From assembly GCF_044759095.2 (NCBI RefSeq), contig NZ_JBIYSM020000009.1, positions 41,875 through 105,874 on the forward strand: a stretch of 64,000 bases of DNA, in the 5' to 3' direction. Below the pieces are notes generated by a model. The model saw nothing but the letters and a program-made list of their open reading frames with translations, ran no database searches and had not been told where the DNA came from. A program made the position numbers and the translations under genes. Positions 26,533 through 34,198 of the stretch are shown piece after piece. The DNA comes from JBIYSM02 sp044759095. Lineage in GTDB: Bacteria; Bacillota; Bacilli; Brevibacillales; Brevibacillaceae. Each line of letters begins with the position of its first letter. The stretch's first letter is position 1.

Positions 26533-26898
26533 TTAGGGTTCGCTGCTGAATTTGTTCTGGATGTTTTGGTCGAACACAAAGATGGACATGCCAAAGTCTC
26601 GTTCAATGTCGATATCGACAAATAAATCAATCAAGTTTGCTCCGACAAGTGCTTCCATTTCGACCGGTCGATTTTTACGATACATTTCCTTGACCATTTC
26701 CGTCCGAGCCGCGCGGAGCATTTGCTTGCCTTCCTCAGCGGTCGCAATGAACTTTTCAACAGGCGAGAGGTTTCCTTCCATCTCACAAATGGCCCAATTT
26801 TTGCAAAACGTCGTGACGATTTTGCTGGGCCCTTTGCCCATGTGACGCTTGCGAAAGGAGCGAACCAGATTGCTGAACTCAGCTTCAAATTTATTCAT
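26533..26898 (-). CDS. DUF2294-family protein
   Basis: This 121-residue cytoplasmic protein is recognisable as a DUF2294 member by GKGPSKIVTTFCKNWAICEMEGNLSPVEK and the C-terminal VDIDIERDFGMSIFVFD. Such proteins often occur beside formate dehydrogenase-like genes, but their role is not known. It follows the transporter gene by 47 nt, and its stop codon lies at the very start of leader element B, so transcription from upstream must run into that element. Confidence 0.82.
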   Translation of the reverse strand: MNKFEAEFSNLVRSFRKRHMGKGPSKIVTTFCKNWAICEMEGNLSPVEKFIATAEEGKQMLRAARTEMVKEMYRKNRPVEMEALVGANLIDLFVDIDIERDFGMSIFVFDQNIQNKFSSEP

Positions 26899-26945
26899 CG
26901 ATGCGAGTCACCTTTACGCCTAGTTTACCTAAACCTTATCATTGT

Positions 26946-28220
26946 TTAGCCTGCCAAATCAACAGAAGATTCGTTCGTATTTGCTTGTTCCCTCAATTTT
27001 TTTATGTCGAGGCGAATGAGCAGGGAGATCAGGAGTGCTACGCCCATCATCCCTACAAATACGCTGAGCGTGCCTGTGTAGCTGCCTGTCGTTTCACGAA
27101 CCCAGGCGGCGAAAATGGGGCCTGCAAGACCTGCTGCCGCCCATGCCGTCAGGATGTAGCCGTGAATGGCGCCCAGCTGCTTCGTTCCGAACAGATCGCC
27201 GATGTAAGCTGGAATCGAAGAGAAGCCGCCGCCATAGCAGGTCATTACCAGGAACAGCAGGATCTGAAACAGGAGAGCGTTGGCCATATTCGGCAGCAGG
27301 AAGTAGGAAACGATTTGGATTGCGAAAAACGCCGTATAGGTGTTGGGACGTCCGATGTAGTCCGACAGGGAAGCCCAGGCGATGCGTCCGCTGCCGTTAA
27401 ACAGGCCAAGCAAACCGACTACGGCTGCCGCAGTTGCTGCGTTCATACCTGCAATCTCCTGCGCCATCGGTGACGCAACGGAAATAATGGCGATCCCGCA
27501 CGTCACATTAATGAACAGCATCAGCCACAGCCAGTAGAAGCGTCTCGTTTTCACGGCTTCGTTCGCGGTCAGTTGGGACAGATCTGTCTTGATCTGCTTT
27601 TTGCCCGCGTGCACCTGTGCGCGAAACCCTTCCGGCATCCAGCCTTCAGGCGGCGGCGAGAGGTATTGGGCTGAGGCAAACATGATGACGAAATAGATGA
27701 TACCCAGAATGAAAAAGGTGTTTGCGATGCCCACGCTGGTGATCAACGCGTTCATGATCGGACTGCTGATCAGGGAAGCAAAACCGAAACCCATAATCGC
27801 CAAACCGGTTGCAAGACCGCGGCGGTCGGGGAACCATTTGACCAAGGTGGATACCGGGGTGATGTAGCCTACCCCCAGACCGATTCCGCCCAGCACGCCG
27901 TAGCAGAGGTACAGCAGGGGCAGATTCTCCAGGTGAATGGCCAGGCCTGAACCGGCGATCCCGATGCCGAAAAAGATGGAGGACAGCGTCCCTGATTTGC
28001 GCGGACCATGCTTTTCCACGTAGTGACCCAGAAAAGCAGCCGATAAGCCAAGGAACAGAATCGCGATACTGAAGGTCAACTGCACGTCACTTAGTCCCCA
28101 GCCGAATTGCTTCGTGATCGGTTTGGTAAAGACGCTCCAAGCGTAAACCGAGCCGATCGAAATGTGGATGCCCACGGATGCTGCCGCGATCAACCAGCGG
28201 TTTTTGGTTTTTTGCTGCAA
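26946..28220 (-). CDS. OxlT-like major facilitator (oxalate/formate antiporter family)
   Basis: This protein of about 424 residues has 12 membrane segments and the family start RWLIAAASVGIHISIGSVYAWSVF. OxlT-like members exchange carboxylates such as oxalate and formate, and the placement before an FdhF-type enzyme suggests formate or a related acid (inference). A TTG start at 28220 is preferred, because AAGGAG lies 9 nt upstream of it but touches the ATG at 28229. The gene heads the minus-strand molybdoenzyme unit. Its long leader holds element A, a terminator and a 198-bp inverted-repeat element. Confidence 0.85.
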   Translation of the reverse strand: MQQKTKNRWLIAAASVGIHISIGSVYAWSVFTKPITKQFGWGLSDVQLTFSIAILFLGLSAAFLGHYVEKHGPRKSGTLSSIFFGIGIAGSGLAIHLENLPLLYLCYGVLGGIGLGVGYITPVSTLVKWFPDRRGLATGLAIMGFGFASLISSPIMNALITSVGIANTFFILGIIYFVIMFASAQYLSPPPEGWMPEGFRAQVHAGKKQIKTDLSQLTANEAVKTRRFYWLWLMLFINVTCGIAIISVASPMAQEIAGMNAATAAAVVGLLGLFNGSGRIAWASLSDYIGRPNTYTAFFAIQIVSYFLLPNMANALLFQILLFLVMTCYGGGFSSIPAYIGDLFGTKQLGAIHGYILTAWAAAGLAGPIFAAWVRETTGSYTGTLSVFVGMMGVALLISLLIRLDIKKLREQANTNESSVDLAG

Positions 28221-28259
28221 GGTTCTCATCTCCTTAAATTTTTTTTGATTAAAGTGAGC

Positions 28260-28457
28260 GTTTAAAAAGAGGAAAAACAGAGCCAAGGTCGGCTAAAAGC
28301 GCCCCATCCATGGGGCAACGCCGACACTGGCACATCCTGTGCGGCGCACATCGAGGCGCGGAAGTCGCGAGCAGCCGAGAGTAGGCCAGTCTACGTGAGC
28401 AGCGGAGCGACAACGCAACGAAGAGATGCGACGGCAATGTTTCCGGACTTTTTAAAC
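28260..28457. mobile_element. Candidate MITE-like element with terminal inverted repeats
   Basis: GTTTAAAAAG (28260-28269) and CTTTTTAAAC (28448-28457) are perfect inverted ends. The similarity extends inward through AAACA and GCC (about 18 of 25 positions). The 198-bp interior has no convincing reading frame and contains strong hairpins such as GCCCC-ATCCAT-GGGGC. It lies between the leader terminator and the OxlT-like gene. No clear target duplication was seen. Confidence 0.45.
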
Positions 28458-28469
28458 ATCCTCTAATAG

Positions 28470-28546
28470 AAAAACTGCCGTACGTTCACACATCTTCCGA
28501 AAGACACAAAAAGCCTTTCGGCGAAGCATGTGAAAGCACGACAGTT
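28470..28546 (-). terminator. Terminator following leader element A
   Basis: On the minus strand three stacked stems form one long hairpin: AACTGTCGT with ACGGCAGTT, TTCACAT with TGTGTGAA, and CCGAAAG with CTTTCGG. TTTTTCT follows. It comes right after leader element A, which is the arrangement of a transcription-attenuating riboswitch. Confidence 0.78.
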
Positions 28547-28550
28547 AATC

Positions 28551-28643
28551 ATCGGCAGGTGCGCTACCTCAGCATCAACAGCGAGTGTGCGTGTTTGACA
28601 GACAAATGGACCGGCGACAGGTACGCTATCCCGTGTCAATTTG
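28551..28643 (-). promoter_or_regulatory. Conserved leader RNA element, copy A (candidate riboswitch)
   Basis: On the minus strand this stretch carries AGCGTACCTGTCG, CCGGT, GTTGATGCT and AGGTAGCGCACCTGCCGATGA. They are in the same order as in copy B at 26441-26530. It is followed by a strong terminator and then the OxlT-like gene. Together, A and B would gate the operon twice. A molybdenum-cofactor RNA is one candidate identity, unproven here. Confidence 0.6.
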
Positions 28644-28673
28644 TTCCCAAGTCAACTCATAAAAGAGAAAATT

Positions 28674-28704
28674 TTGTGACAATTCCAATTACACATAGTA
28701 TACT
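28674..28704 (+). promoter_or_regulatory. Possible promoter of fdhD
   Basis: TTGTGA (28674-28679) and TATACT (28699-28704) lie 65 nt before fdhD, but the 19-nt spacing is long. TAGTATACTA is self-complementary, so the divergent unit could use the same stretch. Confidence 0.4.
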
Positions 28705-28768
28705 ACCATGGAAACGATTACAGTGACAATATGTCCCATAGAATAATTTTCAGAAAGGGTGCATCCAT

Positions 28769-29590
28769 ATGTCCGAGCTTCCTGTAACCATAACGCGAAA
28801 CGTACTGAAAATACACGACGGGATCTCCTGTTGGGAAGAGGATGAAATCGTGACGGAGTACCCGCTCACGATCTTCCTGAACGACGAGGAATTTGCCACC
28901 ATCGTCTGCACGCCTGCCGATCTGAAAGAGATGGTGATAGGCTTTCTCGCTTCGGAGGGTGCCATTCGCAGTTACGAGGAGATCAAGCATCTAGCCGTGG
29001 ACGAGACCAAAGGGTTCGCCTACGTGGATCTCCACCAGCAAACCGTGTTGGCGCAAAGCTTTTACTCCAAACGGAGAATTACATCCTGCTGCGGGAAAAG
29101 CAGGCAGTCGTTTTACTTTTTCAGCGACGCCCGCACGGCCAAACCGGTGGAGAGCTGCGTCGCCATCACTCCAGAGCAATGCTATCGCCTGATGCACGAA
29201 CTGCAGGCCTCCTCCGACATTCACCGCCAGACTGGCGGGGTGCACAACGCGGCATTGTGCGTGCCGGATCGGGTGCTGTTCACTTACTCGGACATCGGGC
29301 GGCACAATGCCCTGGATAAAATCTACGGTTACTGCCTGCAGGAAGGGATTGCCACAGCTGACAAAATCCTCGCCTTTAGCGGCCGCATCTCCTCGGAGGT
29401 TTTGCTGAAAGCGGCCAAAATCGGCGCCGGGATCATCATCTCCAAATCGGCACCGACGGAGTTGGCCCTGCAGCTGGCAGAAGAGCTGAATATCACCGCC
29501 ATCGGCTTCGTGCGAAATGACAAGATGAATGTCTACACGCACAGCGGCCGGGTTTTGGTTGAGGAACACTCGGCAAAAGGGAAAGGCTGA
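28769..29590 (+). CDS. fdhD: Formate dehydrogenase accessory sulfurtransferase FdhD
   Basis: This 273-residue protein transfers sulfur from a cysteine desulfurase to the molybdenum cofactor of formate dehydrogenase-type enzymes. The catalytic cysteine pair is in RITSCCGKS near residue 110. Other FdhD signatures are TGGVHNAALC and DIGRHNALDKIYGYCL. It is transcribed divergently from the OxlT/oxidoreductase operon and convergently with mobA, which it nearly touches (stop codons 5 nt apart). Confidence 0.94.
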   Translation: MSELPVTITRNVLKIHDGISCWEEDEIVTEYPLTIFLNDEEFATIVCTPADLKEMVIGFLASEGAIRSYEEIKHLAVDETKGFAYVDLHQQTVLAQSFYSKRRITSCCGKSRQSFYFFSDARTAKPVESCVAITPEQCYRLMHELQASSDIHRQTGGVHNAALCVPDRVLFTYSDIGRHNALDKIYGYCLQEGIATADKILAFSGRISSEVLLKAAKIGAGIIISKSAPTELALQLAEELNITAIGFVRNDKMNVYTHSGRVLVEEHSAKGKG

Positions 29591-29622
29591 CAGTCTACGG
29601 CTGTCGCTTCTCCCTTTTTTGC
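29575..29622. terminator. Bidirectional terminator shared by fdhD and mobA
   Basis: AAAAGGGA / TCCCTTTT arms enclose an inner stem GCTGACAG / CTGTCGC. The hairpin overlaps the ends of both convergent genes, with A and T runs on either side. Confidence 0.72.
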
Positions 29623-30209
29623 TGTTCAAGCAGCGCTGTCTCAAATTCTTCCGGGGTATTGGCATTGAAAGCAGCCCACGGGTCGAACAGATCTTCCGGA
29701 ATCGCCGTCACCCTTATCTTCTCCAGCACCGTCATCAGCCGATAGCTGCCCTGTCTCAAGGCTTCTTCCCAAAGGGGTTGCGTACGTCGACGGTAAAGGC
29801 CAAACAAGGGGTGCACCCGTCCGTTCGCCTGGACGACGAGCCCATCCCAATCGCTCCTCTTTTCGCCGAATTCCTGCAACCGGGCAAGATGTTCCCGATG
29901 GACAAACGGCAAGTCACAGGAGAGGACCAGCAAGCATTCTTCCGGACGCACGCGAAAGGCCGTAACGATTCCGCTGATCGGTCCCCGTGAATCCACCTGG
30001 TCTCTCACAACGGTTACGTTTGGATGTTGGAACAACGCGCCTGGAAGCTGCTGCGGCTCGTTGGATACAATCAAGCAGGTCATCCCCGCTGCTGTCACCT
30101 GTTCCGCCAGATGTTCCACCAGCGTTCTGCCTTTCCACTCCAACAGCTCTTTTCGCCGTCCCATTCGGCTGCTCTTTCCTCCGGCCAGTATGACTCCACA
30201 GATATTCAT
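29595..30209 (-). CDS. mobA: Molybdenum cofactor guanylyltransferase MobA
   Basis: This 204-residue nucleotidyltransferase attaches GMP to molybdopterin. The N-terminal GVILAGGKSSRMGRRKELLEW is the nucleotide-binding signature, and LVLSCDLPFV holds the metal-binding Asp. The ATG at 30209 has GGAGGAG in front; an in-frame ATG at 30230 is less well placed. It lies convergent to fdhD and belongs with the moeA-mobB group on function. Confidence 0.93.
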   Translation of the reverse strand: MNICGVILAGGKSSRMGRRKELLEWKGRTLVEHLAEQVTAAGMTCLIVSNEPQQLPGALFQHPNVTVVRDQVDSRGPISGIVTAFRVRPEECLLVLSCDLPFVHREHLARLQEFGEKRSDWDGLVVQANGRVHPLFGLYRRRTQPLWEEALRQGSYRLMTVLEKIRVTAIPEDLFDPWAAFNANTPEEFETALLEQQKREKRQP

Positions 30210-30366
30210 CCCCGTCTCCTCCCTGTTCATATTGATTAAATTCTATTCATTTACCCTATTCTCACAAAAATAAACTCTTCATTTTTCATAAAGTTTTACG
30301 ATAATACCTATAACTGCCAAATATTATTTCATTTTCGTACCATTCCGAAGGGAGAGAGTAATAATC

Positions 30367-32070
30367 GTGCGCTTTATTTCCAAACTCACCATTGGGACCA
30401 AGCTGAACTTGTTTTTTTTCTGTATCCTGATTCTCTTTGCCGGCGTCATGTTTACCTTTGTCAGCATCGAACTGAAAGAAGGGATCAAGGCCGCCGCCCT
30501 GGAGAAGGCGAAGTCGGATCTCGCTCTCGGAGGTCGCTACCTGAACGAAAAATATCCGGGGGATTGGACTGTCCGCGACGGTCTGCTGTATAAAGGCGAA
30601 ACCAAAATCAACGACAACTACGACCTGGTTGACGAAATCGGCCAGTTGACCGGCGGCGATACGGTAACCATTTTTCAGGGTGACACGCGGGTCACCACAA
30701 ACGTGTTGAAAGAAGACAGACAGCGCGCCGTAGGAACAAAAGTGTCGGAAAAAGTGGCCAATGTCGTACTCAAGGAGGGGAAAACCTTTTACGGAGAAGC
30801 GAACGTCGTAGGAAAATTCTATCAAGCCGCCTACGAACCGCTTACCAATTCCTCCGGTGAGATCATCGGAATCTGGTACGTGGGAGCGCCACAATCCCTG
30901 ATCGATACGACTCTCGCCAACGTTATGAAGACGTTCGGGGTCGTTCTGGTCGGAGCCATCCTGATCGCTCTCCTGTTTGTCGCCGGGTTCACACGCTTTT
31001 TGAAAAAGCGGCTGAACGCGATCGCAACTGCGCTGATGAAGGCGGGTGAAGGCGATTTCACCTGTACGGTCAATGACCGTGTTCAGGACGAGATCGGTCA
31101 AATTTCTACCCACTTCAATCAAATGTGCCAGCAGCTGCGCCAATTGGTCAACCAGGTCTCTCAAACAGCACAGGAAGTTTCCATGGCAGCCGGAAACCTT
31201 TCCGCCGGAGCCGAGCAAATCAGCCAAGCGACGCAGCACATTTCACAAAACATCTCGGAGGTTGCAGCGGGTACCGAAACGCAAGTCCACAGCGTGGGAA
31301 GCAGTTTGCAAGCCGTTCAGGAGATTTCCGCCAACGCACAGCACATCGCTGCAAACGCCCATGACGCCTCCGTCGTGGCGACATCGGCCGCCGAAAAAGC
31401 GACGGAAGGCACTGCCTCCATTGAAAACGCTATCAGGCAGATGGATCTGATCCAACATACGATGAAACAGCTTTCCCAGGTGGTTCAGGGACTGGGAGAA
31501 CGTTCGCAGGAAATTGGCCAGATCATCGAGGTGATCACCAGTATTGCCGACCAGACCAATTTGCTTGCCCTCAATGCGGCGATTGAAGCGGCACGGGCAG
31601 GCGATCACGGCAGGGGCTTTGCTGTCGTTGCGGACGAAGTAAGAAAATTGGCGGAACAATCCTCCCAGTCGGCACAGCAAATCTCACTTTTGATCAGTGC
31701 AATCCAGCAAGAAACGGTAACAGCGGTAGAAGCCATGACGACAGGCAGCAGCGAGGTAACCTCCGGGATCCAGGTAGTCAACGCGGCCGGTTCTTCCTTT
31801 ACAGCCATACAGTCGGCGATTCGGGACGTGGCGGAAAAAATCCAGGAGGTTTCCGCGGCCGCCCAGCAGATGACAGCCTCTACGGAACAAGTGGTGGAAG
31901 TCGTCTCCGTTATCTCGAAGATTGCAGGCAAATCGGCGTCCCGGACGCAAAACGTTTCAGCTGCTTCCGAGGAACAGCTCGCCTCTATGCAGGAAATTAC
32001 TTCATCGGCGATATCGTTATCGAGAATTTCAGACCAACTGCTCGAACTAACAGCCAAATTCCGTTCGTAG
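30367..32070 (+). CDS. Methyl-accepting chemotaxis protein
   Basis: This 567-residue receptor has a first membrane helix (about 14-33), an extracytoplasmic single Cache-like domain (about 35-185), a second helix (about 193-216), a HAMP domain (about 217-270) and a long coiled-coil signalling domain. The conserved hairpin tip contains IADQTNLLALNAAIEAARAG. The Cache domain suggests a small organic ligand, but which one cannot be read. It starts with GTG at 30367 after GGGAGAGAG. A terminator follows. The adjacent polyamine genes could hint at the stimulus, but that is speculation. Confidence 0.93.
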   Translation: MRFISKLTIGTKLNLFFFCILILFAGVMFTFVSIELKEGIKAAALEKAKSDLALGGRYLNEKYPGDWTVRDGLLYKGETKINDNYDLVDEIGQLTGGDTVTIFQGDTRVTTNVLKEDRQRAVGTKVSEKVANVVLKEGKTFYGEANVVGKFYQAAYEPLTNSSGEIIGIWYVGAPQSLIDTTLANVMKTFGVVLVGAILIALLFVAGFTRFLKKRLNAIATALMKAGEGDFTCTVNDRVQDEIGQISTHFNQMCQQLRQLVNQVSQTAQEVSMAAGNLSAGAEQISQATQHISQNISEVAAGTETQVHSVGSSLQAVQEISANAQHIAANAHDASVVATSAAEKATEGTASIENAIRQMDLIQHTMKQLSQVVQGLGERSQEIGQIIEVITSIADQTNLLALNAAIEAARAGDHGRGFAVVADEVRKLAEQSSQSAQQISLLISAIQQETVTAVEAMTTGSSEVTSGIQVVNAAGSSFTAIQSAIRDVAEKIQEVSAAAQQMTASTEQVVEVVSVISKIAGKSASRTQNVSAASEEQLASMQEITSSAISLSRISDQLLELTAKFRS

Positions 32071-32093
32071 ACTGGCATCCGCCAGTCTTTTTT
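32070..32093 (+). terminator. Intrinsic terminator after the chemoreceptor gene
   Basis: GACTGGC (32070-32076) / GCCAGTC (32081-32087) form a tight hairpin followed by six T residues. Confidence 0.88.
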
Positions 32094-32234
32094 CATTGGT
32101 TGAAATTTTTTAGGAAAATTCTCAAAATTGGGAGGATTCATCACTTCTCAAGTCGTATTACTAGTAGCAGAATCTGATACGCCCGAAATGATTGTCGTTT
32201 CTGCCTTTTTATTATACAGCAAGGAGGAGATGCG

Positions 32235-34055
32235 ATGAGCTTTCTAAAGGAGTTTCAAGCCGTCACCCAGCAGGTAGCCGAAGCGATCTCCGCTGCCCTG
32301 CAGATTGAGACGGAAATCGTCGACGACACCATGACCATCATTGCGGGAACCGGCAAGTACAAGGATCGCATCAACGCAAAGGAAGAAGGGGGACAGATCG
32401 AAGCCGGCTACCTTTATGGACGGGTGATAACCACCAATCAACCGTTTTTCATTGAAGACGCGCAAAACGATCCGTCTTACGACCCGTCCGTCCAGTACGG
32501 AGAGACGGAAGAGCTTGCGGAATTATGCACGCCCATTCACTACAAGGGAAAAGTTATCGGCGTCATCGGCCTGATCGCCTTTACCGAGACGCAGCGCCGG
32601 CTGCTGATTCACAATCGGCTCCCCTACCTCACCTTTTTGCAGCGAATGACAGAGCTTCTCACAGGCAAAATTGCCGAGCAGGAGGCGTGGAACAACTGGA
32701 AAAAGACCTTCCTCCAGCTAGAGACGCTCATTGAATCGATCCATGAAGGGATCATCGCCATCGACGAACACGGCATCATTACCACATGCAACGCTACTGC
32801 CCAACAGCTCATCCAAAAAGAGAAGCACCTCTTGATCGGCGTTCCGCTGGAAAAGGTCTGGTCCAGCTCGCCCATGCTGCAGGTATTGACGACAGGCAAA
32901 GGCTACATCGAGCAGGAAGAAATCTACCGGCTGGACGACCATGAGATGCACTTCATCGTCACCGCCCGCCCCATCCTGGTCAACGGGCAGGTAGCAGGCG
33001 TCGTCGCCTCGTTCCGACGGATGGCTGACATGCGCCGGCTTGCCTACGTTCTCACCAACGAGCACAAGGATCTGCACTTTTCCGAGATTCACGGCAAAAG
33101 CCGCGCCCTTTCCCTCGTCATCAAGCAGGCGGAACAGGTGGCCCGGGGCACCTCGAACATCCTGATCACCGGCGAGAGCGGCACCGGCAAAGGAATGCTC
33201 GCCGCCGCCATCCACTCCGCCAGCTCCCGCCGCAGCGGTCCGTTCATCATCGTCAACTGCGGCGCCATTCCGGAAACGCTACTGGAGAGCGAACTGTTCG
33301 GCTATGCGGCCGGCGCCTTTACCGGTGCAAAACGGGAGGGAAAAGCAGGCAAGTTCGAGCTGGCCGACGGCGGCACGATCTTCCTGGACGAGATCGGCGA
33401 CTTGCCGCTGCACCTGCAGGTCAAGCTGCTTCACGTCCTGCAGAGCAAACAGGTGGAACGGGTCGGCTCCAACCAGCTGGTCCCCGTCAACATCCGGGTG
33501 ATTTCCGCGACCAACAAAAACCTGGAAGAGATGGTCCGCAACAAGGAGTTTCGGGAAGATCTCTACTTCCGTCTCAACGTCATTCCCCTGCATATGCCAT
33601 CGCTTCGGGAACGCACCGAGGACATCCCGCTCTTGATGGACTATTTCCTGGCCAAGTACAGACAGCTGCTGGGCCACCCGATTCTCGACTTCACGCCAGA
33701 GGTAAAAAGCCTGTTTACCCAGTACCACTGGCCGGGGAACGTCCGCGAACTGGAGAATGCGATCGAATACGCGGTTAACATGGAGACCTCCACCTGCATC
33801 GGCATGGACAGCGTCCCCGTCCGCATACGTCAACATCACAGTGTCAGTGTCATCGCGGAAACCTCGGGCATGGATCTGCCGTTAAAGGAACGGCTTCTCT
33901 ACCACGAGAGACACATTCTCCTGAGCATGCTGGAGCAGTACGGCCATTCACTGGAAGCAAAACGGCTGGTCGCCGAAAAACTTGACATCGGATTGGCCAC
34001 CCTCTACCGCAAGCTCGAAGGACATAAACTTCTCAACAATGAGAAGGTATTCTAA
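32235..34055 (+). CDS. Sigma-54-dependent enhancer-binding activator
   Basis: This 606-residue regulator has an N-terminal sensory domain (1-145), a PAS domain (about 160-265), an AAA+ domain with Walker A GESGTGKG (313-320) and the sigma-54 contact motif GAFTGA (360-365), and a C-terminal Fis-type helix-turn-helix (KRLVAEKLDIGLATLYRKLEGH). It should activate sigma-54 RNA polymerase. The next operon, potABCD, and the patA operon at 44.7 kb both carry sigma-54 promoters and share an upstream palindrome, which makes this the likely polyamine activator (inference). The ligand of the sensor domains is unknown. AAGGAGGAG precedes the ATG. Confidence 0.92.
   Translation: MSFLKEFQAVTQQVAEAISAALQIETEIVDDTMTIIAGTGKYKDRINAKEEGGQIEAGYLYGRVITTNQPFFIEDAQNDPSYDPSVQYGETEELAELCTPIHYKGKVIGVIGLIAFTETQRRLLIHNRLPYLTFLQRMTELLTGKIAEQEAWNNWKKTFLQLETLIESIHEGIIAIDEHGIITTCNATAQQLIQKEKHLLIGVPLEKVWSSSPMLQVLTTGKGYIEQEEIYRLDDHEMHFIVTARPILVNGQVAGVVASFRRMADMRRLAYVLTNEHKDLHFSEIHGKSRALSLVIKQAEQVARGTSNILITGESGTGKGMLAAAIHSASSRRSGPFIIVNCGAIPETLLESELFGYAAGAFTGAKREGKAGKFELADGGTIFLDEIGDLPLHLQVKLLHVLQSKQVERVGSNQLVPVNIRVISATNKNLEEMVRNKEFREDLYFRLNVIPLHMPSLRERTEDIPLLMDYFLAKYRQLLGHPILDFTPEVKSLFTQYHWPGNVRELENAIEYAVNMETSTCIGMDSVPVRIRQHHSVSVIAETSGMDLPLKERLLYHERHILLSMLEQYGHSLEAKRLVAEKLDIGLATLYRKLEGHKLLNNEKVF
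34030..34045 (+). promoter_or_regulatory. Upstream activator site candidate for potABCD
   Basis: TTCTCA-ACAA-TGAGAA is a 6-bp inverted repeat with a 4-nt spacer. The same arms and spacing recur at 44808-44823 before patA. It lies 96 nt upstream of the -24 box and inside the last codons of the activator gene. Confidence 0.65.
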
Positions 34056-34061
34056 TTTCTA

Positions 34062-34107
34062 GGAAGCATCGGGCAGTCTTGCATCCCCGCTGCTTCTTGT
34101 TTTTTAG
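34062..34107 (+). terminator. Probable terminator after the activator gene
   Basis: GAAGCA (34063-34068) pairs with TGCTTC (34091-34096), with an inner GGG/CCC, followed by TTGTTTTTT. It separates the activator from the pot promoter. Confidence 0.65.
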
Positions 34108-34141
34108 GATTTTCAGAAGCACAAGAGAACGATAGTAATTT

Positions 34142-34157
34142 TGGCACTTTTCTTGCT
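34142..34157 (+). promoter_or_regulatory. Sigma-54 (-24/-12) promoter of potABCD
   Basis: TGGCAC-TTTTC-TTGCT matches the consensus TGGCAC-N5-TTGCW exactly, with GG and GC separated by 10 nt. It lies 42 nt before the potA start. Confidence 0.88.
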
Positions 34158-34198
34158 AGTGAAAAAATTAGATATACTCTACAGGAGGGGGTCTACAC

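Noticed and set aside
28551..28643. Leader element A as a plus-strand leader of fdhD
   Set aside because: A promoter-like pair for fdhD lies downstream of it on that strand, while terminators with T runs follow both copies only in the minus direction.
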